Shown piece after piece: positions 1 to 10,746 of a stretch of 64,000 nt of DNA. The notes below the pieces were generated by a model, which made no database searches, was not told the origin of the DNA, and worked only from the letters and a program-made list of their open reading frames with translations. Numbering within the stretch: the stretch's first letter is position 1; each line of letters starts with the position of its first letter. Both the position numbers and the translations under genes were made by a program. The DNA is from Halobacillus litoralis. Lineage in GTDB: Bacteria; Bacillota; Bacilli; Bacillales; Halobacillaceae. The DNA lies in NCBI RefSeq assembly GCF_009856355.1, contig NZ_WMEW01000007.1:124001-188000 (forward strand), written 5' to 3'.

Positions 1-1642
<1,642 letters not shown>

Positions 1643-1675
1643 AGCTTTTGCCAATACCAAAAGGAGGTATGTACC

Positions 1676-3073
1676 ATGGCCAAAAAAGCGCCAGAAGTGG
1701 GAGAGTACCAATATGGTTTCCACGAAAAAGATATATCCATTTTCCGTACACAAAAAGGTTTGACGAAGGAAGTCGTTGAACAAATTTCCAACTATAAAGA
1801 AGAGCCGAAGTGGATGCTCGATTTCCGTCTGAAGTCTCTTGAGCAGTTCTATAAAATGCCGATGCCGCAGTGGGGCGGCGACCTTCAGGAACTGAACTTT
1901 GATGATATTACGTATTACGTAAAACCATCTGAGCGTTCTGAACGTTCCTGGGATGAAGTACCGGAAGAAATCAAGAATACGTTCGACCGTCTTGGAATTC
2001 CGGAAGCGGAGCAGAAATACCTTGCCGGTGTATCTGCCCAGTATGAATCCGAAGTGGTTTATCACAACATGGAGAAAGAACTGGAAGACATGGGTGTGGT
2101 CTTTAAGGATACGGATTCAGCCCTTAAAGAAAACGAGGACCTTTTCAAGGAATACTTCGGAAAAGTCATACCTCCATCTGACAACAAATTCGCAGCGTTG
2201 AACTCTGCGGTTTGGTCCGGTGGTTCCTTCATCTATGTTCCAAAAGATACGAAGGTGGAAACGCCGCTTCAGGCTTATTTCCGTATTAACTCAGAAAACA
2301 TGGGACAGTTTGAGCGTACGCTGATCATCGCGGACGAAGGTTCTTCCGTGCACTATGTAGAAGGCTGTACAGCTCCTACGTATTCGTCCAGCTCCCTGCA
2401 CAGTGCGGTCGTTGAAATTTTCGTTAAAGATAATGCGTACTGCCGTTATACAACGATCCAGAACTGGGCGAACAACGTATACAACCTGGTTACAAAGCGT
2501 GCGGTAGCTGAGTCCAATGCAACGATGGAATGGGTCGACGGGAACCTTGGTTCCAAATTGACGATGAAATATCCAGCCGTCCTACTTAAAGGGGAAGGCG
2601 CGCGTGGAATGACGTTGTCCATCGCTCTTGCCGGTAAAGGACAGCACCAGGATGCCGGTGCGAAAATGCACCACCTGGCACCGAACACGTCCTCTACGAT
2701 CGTATCGAAGTCTATTTCCAAACACGGTGGTAAAGTAACCTACCGCGGAATCGTCCAATTCGGCCGTAAAGCTGAAGGTGCACGTTCCAACGTAGAGTGC
2801 GACACCCTTATCATGGATAATGAATCTACGTCAGATACGATTCCTTACAACGAAATCATGAACGAGAACATCTCTCTTGAGCACGAAGCAAAAGTTTCCA
2901 AAGTGTCTGAAGAGCAGTTGTTCTACTTGATGAGCCGTGGTATTTCTGAAGAGGAAGCGACAGAAATGATCGTAATGGGCTTCATCGAGCCATTCACGAA
3001 AGAACTTCCAATGGAATATGCCGTTGAGATGAACCGCCTGATTAAATTTGAAATGGAAGGTTCCATCGGTTAA
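1676..3073 (+). CDS. sufB: Fe-S cluster assembly scaffold subunit SufB
   Basis: 465 residues, full length for the family. SufB works in the SufBC2D complex, where clusters are built. The right-handed beta-helix core is recognisable, with the conserved EGCTAP segment near 230 and the C-terminal segment [20 protein letters not shown] lies about 8 bp before the ATG. Last gene of the suf operon, closed by the terminator at 3084. Confidence 0.97.
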   Translation: MAKKAPEVGEYQYGFHEKDISIFRTQKGLTKEVVEQISNYKEEPKWMLDFRLKSLEQFYKMPMPQWGGDLQELNFDDITYYVKPSERSERSWDEVPEEIKNTFDRLGIPEAEQKYLAGVSAQYESEVVYHNMEKELEDMGVVFKDTDSALKENEDLFKEYFGKVIPPSDNKFAALNSAVWSGGSFIYVPKDTKVETPLQAYFRINSENMGQFERTLIIADEGSSVHYVEGCTAPTYSSSSLHSAVVEIFVKDNAYCRYTTIQNWANNVYNLVTKRAVAESNATMEWVDGNLGSKLTMKYPAVLLKGEGARGMTLSIALAGKGQHQDAGAKMHHLAPNTSSTIVSKSISKHGGKVTYRGIVQFGRKAEGARSNVECDTLIMDNESTSDTIPYNEIMNENISLEHEAKVSKVSEEQLFYLMSRGISEEEATEMIVMGFIEPFTKELPMEYAVEMNRLIKFEMEGSIG

Positions 3074-3083
3074 TCCAATACAG

Positions 3084-3117
3084 AAACCGCACAGATACGT
3101 TCTGTGCGGTTTTTTTA
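3084..3117 (+). terminator. Rho-independent terminator of suf operon
   Basis: Stem 3087-3095 with 3101-3109 (CCGCACAGA/TCTGTGCGG), loop TACGT, then a run of seven T. Confidence 0.93.
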
Positions 3118-3219
3118 TGTGGAGAGAATAGGAAGGATGAGCATAAGCGGGCAGGATGTTTTATGAATAGAAAACATGATACTATAATATTATCTATAAT
3201 GAGTTGAGGAAGGTCCCTT

Positions 3220-4032
3220 ATGTTTCTTTTAATGTTCTTGATTGGTGTTGTGACGGCTTTAGTGGGGAGCATCGCCGGCCTCGGCGGCGGTGTTATTTTA
3301 GTGCCTGTGCTCCTCTTTCTGGGCGATCACCTTCCATCCTTCGACTGGGTGAGCCCCCAGTCCATCGTTGGAGTTTCGCTGGTCGTTATGATTTTCACCG
3401 GTATGTCCTCGACGATTTCATATATCCGGCATAACCGGGTGGATAAAAAAATCGGTTTTATATTTTTATATGGAAGTATTCCTGGAGGCATCTTCGGTTC
3501 CTGGCTGAATCAGTTTTTTAAAACAGATGGCTTTTCCCTGTTCTTTGGGATTGTCATGATTCTTGTATCCCTGCTGTTTTTTATTCCAAGAAGACCTCCG
3601 GGCACACCTTTGTTCTCAAGTGGCATAAAAAGAGAGAGAACGATAAATGGACAAACGTACACATATCAAATGCCTCTATGGCTGGGGCTGTCCCTGTCGT
3701 TTGCTGTAGGCATGCTCTCCGGTCTGCTGGGCATCGGTGGTGGTTCGCTGATGGTGCCTGCGATGATTCTACTGCTGAATATCCCGCCACACATCGCGAC
3801 AGCTACATCGATGTTTATGATTTTCTTTGCAAGCATCACGAGTTCAGCCACCCACATTGCAATGGGTCACGTGGATTGGGCGGTTACACTCTGGTTTATT
3901 CCGGGAGCTTATGCAGGCGGGATGCTAGGAGCTAAAATCAACCGTCACCTGAACGGGAAGGCGGTGGAGTGGTTTTTAAGAGTTCTGCTGATTATGATAG
4001 GGATACGCTTAATCTGGCAAGGGTTAGGGTGA
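3220..4032 (+). CDS. yunE: TSUP-family (TauE/SafE) membrane transporter, YunE-like
   Basis: 270 residues with about eight hydrophobic segments. Two internally related halves each carry a glycine-rich loop (GSIAGLGGG near 16 and SGLLGIGGG near 168), which is the TSUP signature. Family members export sulfite, sulfonates or other small organic anions; the substrate here cannot be read from sequence. AGGAAGG precedes the ATG. It is 8 bp from yunD and probably co-transcribed with it. Placement beside suf genes and yunD matches B. subtilis yunE. Confidence 0.85.
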   Translation: MFLLMFLIGVVTALVGSIAGLGGGVILVPVLLFLGDHLPSFDWVSPQSIVGVSLVVMIFTGMSSTISYIRHNRVDKKIGFIFLYGSIPGGIFGSWLNQFFKTDGFSLFFGIVMILVSLLFFIPRRPPGTPLFSSGIKRERTINGQTYTYQMPLWLGLSLSFAVGMLSGLLGIGGGSLMVPAMILLLNIPPHIATATSMFMIFFASITSSATHIAMGHVDWAVTLWFIPGAYAGGMLGAKINRHLNGKAVEWFLRVLLIMIGIRLIWQGLG

Positions 4033-4040
4033 GGAGATTG

Positions 4041-5429
4041 ATGATGAAGGAAAAACTGCACGTTTACTATACGAGTGATCTGCACAGTCACTTTGAAAAC
4101 TGGCCGCAGATTGTCGGCTATTTTCGGGAGAAGAAAAGAATCCATGATCAAAAAGGAGAAGACTACTGGCTGTTGGATAACGGCGATCACGTCGATCGGT
4201 TTCATCCCATTACAGAAGGGCTGATGGGCAAGGGAAACGTCGACCTTTTGAATCAGGCTGGTTACTCCGTCGCGACCCTTGGAAACAATGAAGGAATTAC
4301 GCTTGCCAAAGAGGACCTTCATGAACTCTATGACGATGCGGATTTCCAAGTGGTCTGTGCCAACTTGGAGTGCTTGGAATCCCCTGCGCCCGAATGGCTT
4401 AAACCGTACCACATCCTGCATTCAAGCCGGGGGACGAGAGTGGCGGTCATCGGTTTAACCGCCCCTTTCCAAGCCTTTTATCAAAAACTTGGCTGGGATG
4501 TTCATTCCCCCTATGACTGGCTAGATAAGCTGCTGCCTGAAGTGGATGAACAAGCGGATATTATTGTATTACTGTCCCACCTTGGGATAAATGAGGATGA
4601 AGAAATTGCCAGAAGATACAATGGTATTGATCTCATTATCGGGGGTCACACCCACCACCTCTTTCAAAACGGCGAGTATGTGGAAGGCACTCTCCTGACA
4701 GCGGCTGGGAAGCATGGAACCCACCTTGGAGAGGTCCTGTTAGAATGGGACACGGAGGCTGGTGAGATCACCAGAAAAGAAGCCTATGCCGTTCCAACAG
4801 AGCAGATGAGAAAAGATGATGAGGTGACCGATTACTTAGGGCAGATCCGCGGGGAGGCTGTCCGCCGGTTGGAAACTCCTGTAGCCTATTTGGAAGAGCC
4901 GATGCATATTGCCTGGTTCCAGGACAGCCCTCTCATGTCGAGGCTGACGGAACAGCTGCGCAGCTGGACTTCTTCCGATATAGCTATGCTGAATGCAGGA
5001 GTTCTCCTGGACCATCTCCCGGCCGGAGATATTACGTATGAAGACGTTCATCGTATCTGCCCCCACCCGATGAATCCCTGCAAGGTACATTTAAGAGGGG
5101 ATGAACTTCTGGAAGTCATTCGGGCGGCTCATACGAGAAAACTGACAGAGATCCGTCTGAAAGGGTTCGGTTTCAGGGGAGAGGTCATAGGTCGAATGGT
5201 ATTTTCCGGTATTGAGATTGAACGGAGGAAAGATGAGGACGGAGAAGAACGTGTCGTTCAAGTGCTCTACAACGGAAAACCTCTGGACTACGATAAAACC
5301 TACAGTTTTGCAACAGCCGATACGTTTACGTTCGGTCGTTTCTTTCCTGAAATTGCCTATGCGGAAACAAAGCATTACTTTATGCCGGAGCTGTTACGGG
5401 ACCTGTTGACAAAAGAACTAAAAAATTAA
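4041..5429 (+). CDS. yunD: 5'-nucleotidase-like metallophosphoesterase YunD
   Basis: 462 residues. The N-terminal calcineurin-like domain shows YTSDLHSH, DNGDHVD, LGNNE, LLSHLG and GGHTHH metal-binding blocks, and the C-terminal half is a 5'-nucleotidase-type domain. Probable role: hydrolysis of nucleotide mono- or diphosphates. No signal peptide is evident, so it should be cytosolic. GAGGAG at 4031-4036 serves either ATG 4041 or ATG 4044 (better spacing); the in-frame ATG at 3969 lies inside yunE and is rejected. Confidence 0.88.
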   Translation: MMKEKLHVYYTSDLHSHFENWPQIVGYFREKKRIHDQKGEDYWLLDNGDHVDRFHPITEGLMGKGNVDLLNQAGYSVATLGNNEGITLAKEDLHELYDDADFQVVCANLECLESPAPEWLKPYHILHSSRGTRVAVIGLTAPFQAFYQKLGWDVHSPYDWLDKLLPEVDEQADIIVLLSHLGINEDEEIARRYNGIDLIIGGHTHHLFQNGEYVEGTLLTAAGKHGTHLGEVLLEWDTEAGEITRKEAYAVPTEQMRKDDEVTDYLGQIRGEAVRRLETPVAYLEEPMHIAWFQDSPLMSRLTEQLRSWTSSDIAMLNAGVLLDHLPAGDITYEDVHRICPHPMNPCKVHLRGDELLEVIRAAHTRKLTEIRLKGFGFRGEVIGRMVFSGIEIERRKDEDGEERVVQVLYNGKPLDYDKTYSFATADTFTFGRFFPEIAYAETKHYFMPELLRDLLTKELKN

Positions 5430-5443
5430 GACGGAAATCACGT

Positions 5444-5482
5444 CCCCCTGTCATGTCTGGATTCATGACAGGGGGATCCTTT
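5444..5482 (+). terminator. Terminator after yunD
   Basis: Perfect 12-bp stem 5444-5455/5464-5475 (CCCCCTGTCATG and complement), then ATCCTTTT. Confidence 0.8.
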
Positions 5483-5653
5483 TATTCCTTCGTTTCATAG
5501 GGGCAGCTGAAAGCGCAGCCTTTTGTTCCATTAAATCAAACGCACTTCATGTAAATATCTCCAACATTTCAGCTCTTTTTATGTGGCGTCCGCCTATCTT
5601 TTATGATTAGAGAAAGACCCCTCCTCATATATATAGAGGGGGAGGGTGCCTGT

Positions 5654-6430
5654 ATGCCTAAAAACCGCGTGACTAAGCGTTCTAATATCGGCAGGCGGAT
5701 TGTAATCAGCCTGTTGTTTTTTGCCCTTTTCACTATGCTGAGTCTATGGTATATCAACAGAGGTGTAACTCCTGCGCTGGTGGAAATTGCTGAAACGAAA
5801 GCCCAGCAGCTGGCAAGGGATGCCATTAACGAAGCGGTAAGTAAGCAGATTGCAGAGGATCTGCAGTTTGATGATTTGGTGAAAATGGAAAAGGATGATC
5901 AGGGAAATGTCGTTTATATGGGATGGAACTCTGTACTTGTAAACAGAGCACTCCGGGATACCACCATCCGAGTTCAAAATTTCCTGAAGCGGATGGAACT
6001 TGGAGAACTACCGATGGAGGACACGACGCTGGAGCCGGACCTTGATCCGGACCGCACCCCGGAAGAGCAGGGGGAACAGCCGGCCACACTTATTGAACTC
6101 CCTATTGGGATGGCAACAAACAACAGCCTGCTTGCCAACCTTGGACCTAAAGTACCGGTACAGCTGCGTGTGATTGGAGATGTGCAATCCGAAGTAGATA
6201 TAGAAATGACGGAATACGGCATCAATGCCGCATTATTTGAATTGACCATCCACTTTGAGGTGAATGTCCGTATCGTGATTCCTTTCTCCACCGAAACGAC
6301 CGTTGTTACCAACAACATACCGATTGATCAGGCAACTATTCTCGGGGAAGTGCCGGAATATTTCGGAGGCATGTCCGGGGGCGATGGCGGGAATCCTTCC
6401 TTCTCCCTTCCTATGGAACCCTTGCAATAA
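5654..6430 (+). CDS. yunB: Sporulation protein YunB
   Basis: 258 residues with one N-terminal membrane segment (about residues 15-33, VISLLFFALFTMLSLWY) and an extracytoplasmic remainder, as in the YunB sporulation family. The family C-terminal segment is seen at NSLLANLGPKVPVQLRVIGDV and TNNIPIDQATILGEVPEYF. In B. subtilis the gene is sporulation-controlled; its molecular role is not settled. The start at 5654 follows a GGGGGAGG site; the ATG at 5603 gives an unrelated N-terminus. A GC-rich inverted repeat (CCCCTC/GAGGGG, 5618-5641) overlaps the ribosome binding site. Confidence 0.88.
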   Translation: MPKNRVTKRSNIGRRIVISLLFFALFTMLSLWYINRGVTPALVEIAETKAQQLARDAINEAVSKQIAEDLQFDDLVKMEKDDQGNVVYMGWNSVLVNRALRDTTIRVQNFLKRMELGELPMEDTTLEPDLDPDRTPEEQGEQPATLIELPIGMATNNSLLANLGPKVPVQLRVIGDVQSEVDIEMTEYGINAALFELTIHFEVNVRIVIPFSTETTVVTNNIPIDQATILGEVPEYFGGMSGGDGGNPSFSLPMEPLQ

Positions 6431-6481
6431 TGGCCGGTCACTGATACAATACCAAAGAACTGAATATGCGTGACCTTATCA

Positions 6482-6666
6482 GATCGGTGAGGTAGAGGCG
6501 CAGGCATCATGAGTAGCTGATGGGAGTTTGACAAGCCGGGATCATTAGTGAAAGGGAGAGCCTGCCGAAGTGTGGCTGAACACGTCAAGTTTTGACACGC
6601 TGGTGTATACCTGAACAAGACATACACTGTCATGCATGCTTTTGGGTGCATGGGGCGCTACTGATC
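6482..6666 (+). promoter_or_regulatory. Lysine riboswitch (L-box)
   Basis: L-box conserved blocks occur in order: GAGGTAGAGGCGC, AGTAGCTGATGGG, GTGAAAGGGAGAGCCTGCCGAAG, then TGGGGCGCTACTGATC. P1 can form between GATCGGT (6482-6488) and ACTGATC (6660-6666) with one G-U pair. The downstream expression platform (6670-6730) has an imperfect GATAATC/GATTAT pairing around TGTCTGCAGACA and a T-run at 6723; I cannot decide whether it acts on transcription or translation. It lies 138 bp before an NhaC-type carrier. Confidence 0.9.
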
Positions 6667-6803
6667 GAAATGGAGGATAATCAAGTTGTCTGCAGACAGT
6701 GATGGATTATTTTCTATCATTGTTTTTTTTATTTTATTCCTCATTTTATACCCACCAGTAGCCTTCCATTCCCGTAACATCAAGATATACGGAGGGGAAA
6801 CAC

Positions 6804-8354
6804 ATGGAAGGAACCATCTTTTCTTTAGTTCCAGCAATACTTATGCTCATCCTTGTCCTGGTGACAAGGCGGGTCATCTTATCCCTTGGCATAGGGATCA
6901 TCGTCGGGGCATTCATGCTCACACAAATGGATATTGGAGCAGGTCTCAGTTTGATCTGGTCTATATTTGCCGGTATTTTCGTCAGTGAAGGGGCATTAAA
7001 TACAGGCAGTATTTATCTATTGTCTTTCTTATTTTTACTCGGAGTCACTACAGCCTTTATGACAGCCTCCGGAGGCAGCCGTGCTTTCGGTAAATGGGCC
7101 GTTGAAAGGATCCGGACGAGAAAAGGAGCCAAGCTCGTTCCGTCTATTCTAGGTATCATTATTTTTATTGATGATTACTTTAATGCACTTGCTGTCGGAC
7201 AGGTTGCACGTCCTGTGACAGACCGCTATAAAGTATCCAGAGCAAAACTGGCCTATTACATTGATTCAACTTCAGCACCGATTACGGTCATATCACCGAT
7301 TTCCAGCTGGGGAGCTTATATCATCGGGACGATTGGAAGCATTCTTGCGGCCAATGAAATTTCGGACTATCAGGCGTTTGAAGCTTTCGTTCTTATGATT
7401 CCGGCAAACTTTTATGTATTTGCTGCACTGCTTCTCGTATTTTTGACGATTTATCTGCGCCTGGATATTGGTGCGATGAAAACGCACGAAAACAGAGCCA
7501 AGGATACCGGCGAACTTCACAACCCGGATAAAGGGGATGTGCCCGGCGACTTGAATAATGAGTTCAGAGAGCATGATAACGGGAAGATTTCACATTTAAT
7601 CTGGCCGATTGTAACGTTGATCATTGGTACAGTCGGAATGATGGTTTATACAGGAATTCAAAGTTCAGAAGGAACTGCAGATATCCTTTCCATCTTCGCC
7701 AATACGAACGTAAATATTTCCTTATTTACCGGAGGGATCATTTCCGTAGTCACGGCCCTGGTTTTATATGTGGGGCAGCCGTCACCGAAATCTGGGCTCA
7801 TGCACGTATTTCTACAAGGATTAAAAGCCATGCTGCCGGCGATCTACATTCTGATTGCTGCCTGGATGATCGGCGACATCATCAGCCGCCTGCAGACAGG
7901 GGAATACCTCGCTCAGCAGTTCAGCCAGGCGGATATTAACATTGCTTACCTGCCGCTGATCATTTTCTTATTATCCGGTTTTATGGCTTTGTCTACAGGA
8001 ACGTCATGGGGAACCTTCGGAATTATGCTTCCGATCGCTGGAGAAATTGCTGCTGTTACCGATCCAGCATTCCTTCTCCCGGCGCTTTCAGCCGTTCTGG
8101 CAGGTTCTGTGTTCGGGGATCACTGTTCACCAATCTCCGATACAACGATCCTTTCGTCCACAGGAGCTGGAGCCAACCACATTGATCACGTATTGACACA
8201 GCTGCCATATGCCATTATTGCGGCGGTGGCTGCCTCTGTCGGTTATGTTGTCCTCGGCCTGACCGGTCAGGTATGGGTGCCGCTGCTGCTGGCCCTTGTC
8301 ATTGTGCTCGTCACAGCACTGGTGATTCATAAACTGAATCCTGAAAAAGGATAG
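6804..8354 (+). CDS. lysW: NhaC-type carrier under a lysine riboswitch, probable lysine transporter
   Basis: 516 residues with about 12 hydrophobic segments; Na+/H+ antiporter NhaC superfamily. Visible family features: IIFIDDYFNALAVGQVARPVTD near 115-137, SISSWGAY-type loop near 168, and FGDHCSPISDTTILSS near 435-450. NhaC homologues sitting behind L-box RNAs have been proposed to import lysine (LysW); the riboswitch supports that here, while the fold alone would suggest Na+/H+ exchange. GGAGGGG lies 6 bp before the ATG. Single-gene unit ending in a strong terminator. Confidence 0.85.
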   Translation: MEGTIFSLVPAILMLILVLVTRRVILSLGIGIIVGAFMLTQMDIGAGLSLIWSIFAGIFVSEGALNTGSIYLLSFLFLLGVTTAFMTASGGSRAFGKWAVERIRTRKGAKLVPSILGIIIFIDDYFNALAVGQVARPVTDRYKVSRAKLAYYIDSTSAPITVISPISSWGAYIIGTIGSILAANEISDYQAFEAFVLMIPANFYVFAALLLVFLTIYLRLDIGAMKTHENRAKDTGELHNPDKGDVPGDLNNEFREHDNGKISHLIWPIVTLIIGTVGMMVYTGIQSSEGTADILSIFANTNVNISLFTGGIISVVTALVLYVGQPSPKSGLMHVFLQGLKAMLPAIYILIAAWMIGDIISRLQTGEYLAQQFSQADINIAYLPLIIFLLSGFMALSTGTSWGTFGIMLPIAGEIAAVTDPAFLLPALSAVLAGSVFGDHCSPISDTTILSSTGAGANHIDHVLTQLPYAIIAAVAASVGYVVLGLTGQVWVPLLLALVIVLVTALVIHKLNPEKG

Positions 8355-8370
8355 AGAAAATGATGAAATG

Positions 8371-8420
8371 AAAAGAGGGGGGATCTTCTATTAAACAGAA
8401 GATCCCCCCTCTTTATTTTT
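8371..8420 (+). terminator. Terminator after the lysine-regulated carrier
   Basis: 18-bp stem AAAGAGGGGGGATCTTCT (8372-8389) with its complement at 8397-8414, then ATTTTT. Confidence 0.92.
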
Positions 8421-8523
8421 CAAAGGCTTACAAGATGGAAGGCATAAAAAACTTCCCGCTGTTTTTCATTCGTAAGTCCTAAGACTTCCTGATCTGGTAT
8501 TTTCTGAAAATTTTAAATTTATT

Positions 8524-8552
8524 TTGACAAGCCTATGCACTGCCGTTATAAT
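8524..8552 (+). promoter_or_regulatory. Sigma-A promoter of the NSS transporter gene
   Basis: TTGACA (8524-8529), 17-bp spacer, TATAAT (8547-8552): a consensus vegetative promoter about 70 bp before the start codon. Confidence 0.9.
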
Positions 8553-8624
8553 TTAAAACAGAATAATCAGAAAAATAAAAATTGAGGGACATTTATCACC
8601 GTTCCTCTCAGGGAGGTCTTTCAC

Positions 8625-10151
8625 ATGGAAAATCGCGCACAATGGGGTACACGTGCCGGATTTATCCTGGCAGCCGTAGGTTCTGCCATTGGTTTGGGGA
8701 ACATTTGGCGTTTTCCAGCTGTTGCTTATGAAAATGGAGGCGGAGCATTTTTTATTCCTTATTTGTTCGCTCTTCTAACCGCGGGTATTCCTCTATTGAT
8801 CATGGAGTTTACCATCGGTCATAAGTACCGTGGATCTGCACCGTTATCCTTTTTCCGGATGAGCAGAAAAACAGAGTGGATCGGCTGGTGGGGTGTACTG
8901 GTCGCATTTGTAATATCCACTTATTACGCGGTCATTATCGGCTGGGCCATATCCTACAGTGTGTTTTCGTTCAATTTATCATGGGGTGATGATACCGAAG
9001 GCTTTTTATTCAGTGACTACCTGCAATTATCTGTCAATCCCGGCGAGACCGGAAGCCTTGTTCCCGGTGTATTGATTCCTCTGCTTATTGTGTGGGCGAT
9101 TACACTTGGAGTTCTATTCAAGGGAGTTAAAAAAGGAATTGAGACAGCGAACAAAATCTTCATTCCTACGCTTGTCGTCCTTTTCATGATCATTGTTATA
9201 CGTGCCCTTACACTGCCTGGAGCAGCACAGGGTCTGCAGGCATTCTTCGAACCGAACTTCTCAGCGATTATGGACAGCTCGGTATGGGTGGCGGCCTATG
9301 GACAGATCTTCTTCAGTCTTTCAATTGCTTTTGCTATTATGATTACTTATTCCAGTTATCTTCCGAAAAAATCGGATATCACAAATAATGCGTTTATTGC
9401 CGGTTTCAGTAACTCAGGCTTTGAATTGCTGGCAGGTATCGGGGTATTCGCTGCCCTTGGCTTCATGGCCTCCCAGAGTGGAGTACCTGTAAACGAAGTC
9501 GTAAGCGGCGGAGTGGGACTAGCCTTTGTGGTCTTCCCTCAAATCATTAATGAATTTCCAGCATTGAATGGATTGTTTGGATTCCTGTTCTTCCTTTCAC
9601 TCGTGCTGGCCGGGCTGTCTTCCTTGATTTCCATTTCAGAGACATACGTAGCCGGGATCAGCGAGAAATTTGGAATTTCCAGAACGAAGGCAGTCGCTTT
9701 CGGCGGCGGTACAGCAGCCGTTATATCCCTGTTATTTGCTACGCAGGGCGGATTGTTCTTCCTGGATGCGGCAGACTATTTCATCAACCAGTTTGGTGTC
9801 GCATTTGTTGGACTTGTTGAAGTCGTCGTTATTGCCTGGTTCCTTCGCAAGCTCAATGATTTTCAGTCGCACGCCAATGCAATATCCGACATCCGTCTGG
9901 GAACCTGGTGGAAAGTGTCTCTTGGTTTTATTACTCCCATCGTTCTCGGGTATATGATGTTTGACCTATTTAAAAAGAACCTGGCGAAAGAGTTCGACAC
10001 AGATACAGGAAACTATGAAGGATACGCTGATGGGTTCATTCTTTTCGGTGGCTGGTTTGTGGCAGCGTTCGCCCTTATCGCTGGGATGTTGATGATGTTG
10101 AAACGCTGGAACGCCAAAGCTTTCGAAGAGGAAAAAAAGGAGGTAAGCTGA
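8625..10151 (+). CDS. Sodium-dependent NSS/SNF-family amino acid transporter (MetP-like)
   Basis: 508 residues, about 12 membrane segments. The NSS hallmark is at residues 16-31 (GSAIGLGNIWRFP), the unwound TM1 region that binds substrate and Na+. NSS proteins of bacteria import tryptophan, tyrosine, leucine or methionine with sodium. The stop is 1 bp before a MetS-like small gene, the arrangement known for the MetPS methionine/alanine system of Corynebacterium, which favours that subtype; substrate remains inference. AGGGAGG precedes the ATG, and a consensus promoter lies at 8524. Confidence 0.9.
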   Translation: MENRAQWGTRAGFILAAVGSAIGLGNIWRFPAVAYENGGGAFFIPYLFALLTAGIPLLIMEFTIGHKYRGSAPLSFFRMSRKTEWIGWWGVLVAFVISTYYAVIIGWAISYSVFSFNLSWGDDTEGFLFSDYLQLSVNPGETGSLVPGVLIPLLIVWAITLGVLFKGVKKGIETANKIFIPTLVVLFMIIVIRALTLPGAAQGLQAFFEPNFSAIMDSSVWVAAYGQIFFSLSIAFAIMITYSSYLPKKSDITNNAFIAGFSNSGFELLAGIGVFAALGFMASQSGVPVNEVVSGGVGLAFVVFPQIINEFPALNGLFGFLFFLSLVLAGLSSLISISETYVAGISEKFGISRTKAVAFGGGTAAVISLLFATQGGLFFLDAADYFINQFGVAFVGLVEVVVIAWFLRKLNDFQSHANAISDIRLGTWWKVSLGFITPIVLGYMMFDLFKKNLAKEFDTDTGNYEGYADGFILFGGWFVAAFALIAGMLMMLKRWNAKAFEEEKKEVS

Positions 10152-10152
10152 C

Positions 10153-10251
10153 ATGACAGCAGGTGCAGTAATTACCATGATCATCGGGATGGTTGTCATC
10201 TGGGGAGGTCTGGCAGCAAGCATTACGAATGCTGTGAAAAAAGCTAAATAA
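10153..10251 (+). CDS. metS: MetS-like small subunit of NSS transporter (32 aa)
   Basis: 32 residues, begins MTAGAVITMIIGMVVIWGG and ends in a Lys-rich tail (VKKAK). One membrane helix covers about residues 5-22. AAGGAGG at 10137-10144 lies about 8 bp before the ATG, and the gene starts 1 bp after the transporter stop, so translation is coupled. The WGGL motif after the helix and the genomic position match the MetS family, whose members are needed for full activity of the partner transporter. Terminator follows 5 bp after the stop. Confidence 0.85.
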   Translation: MTAGAVITMIIGMVVIWGGLAASITNAVKKAK

Positions 10252-10253
10252 CC

Positions 10254-10281
10254 AAAGGCGCCGCATCAGCGGCGCTTTTTT
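10254..10281 (+). terminator. Terminator of NSS-metS unit
   Basis: Stem GCGCCGC (10258-10264)/GCGGCGC (10269-10275) flanked by AAAG and TTTTTT. A near-copy of its hairpin reappears at 10728-10746 after IS debris. Confidence 0.92.
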
Positions 10282-10325
10282 GATTAATAGAAACAGGAAG
10301 AACTCCTTCTGTTTCGTGGGGGTGG

Positions 10326-10429
10326 CCACGTGCCGCTTATCGGTGGATGCTTGCCGCGGGCACGGCCTCCGCTGACTGGGTCAGGAAGAACGCCTGTCCA
10401 AGTGGATTTTCAGCCCATGCTGTTCCCGG
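10326..10429. repeat. Palindromic dispersed repeat A, copy 1 (truncated)
   Basis: Shares CGCTTATCGGTGGATGCTTG, CCGCGGGCACGGCCTC, a TTGGTCAAG-like arm and CTGTTCCCG with copies at 26.8, 38.5 and 40.9 kb. The right third is missing: homology stops at TTCCCG where IS1182-like debris begins. Confidence 0.75.
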
Positions 10430-10728
10430 TTGCGTGTGAAAGAAAGGGAAAGCGCAGGCGCTGATAACGGATGCCTTCTGGAATATGAAAAAGATTGTCC
10501 TCCATCAAGTAAAGGTGAGCTGGGTGAAGGAGAGTCTTTCTCGAATTTAAAGAATCCCTAAGGAGCGGTGCCCCTTCCACTCCTGCGGAAGAACGAGTGG
10601 GCCGAGATCGCCGAGCGTGGGTTTTGCGAGGAAGCTCGGGCGCTCGTCCGCGGAAAGGGAAGGGCTTTCGCTTCTGGCGGTAAGAAGAAAAAAACTTGTA
10701 AAGAAACAGGGGGTTCTCTACAAGCTGA
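10428..10728 (+). pseudogene. IS1182-like transposase C-terminal remnant with an inserted palindrome, copy 1
   Basis: Translation of the first part reads KGKAQALITDAFWNMKKI, corresponding to the KEQALMTAARRNMKK tail of IS1182-type DDE transposases. The fragment has lost the catalytic part. At 10532-10661 it is interrupted by a 130-bp palindromic segment (repeat B). It ends in the hairpin CTTGTAAAGAAA..TTTCTCTACAAG shared with the copies at 39.5 and 41.1 kb. No ORF is likely to be functional. Confidence 0.75.
10532..10661. repeat. Palindromic repeat B, copy 1
   Basis: About 130 bp, nearly the same as 39700-39829. Left arm CCCCTTCCACTCCTGCGGAA and right arm TCCGCGGAAAGGGAAGG are imperfect inverted complements, with GAGATCGCCGAG near the centre. 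The third IS copy (41.1 kb) lacks it, so it is either an insertion in two copies or a deletion in the third. Confidence 0.7.
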
Positions 10729-10746
10729 GGCGCCGCATCAGCGGCT

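Noticed and set aside
6686..6988. 100-residue ORF overlapping the start of the NhaC-type gene
   Set aside because: Begins in the riboswitch expression platform and runs out of frame into the carrier gene, which has a better ribosome site and membrane helices.
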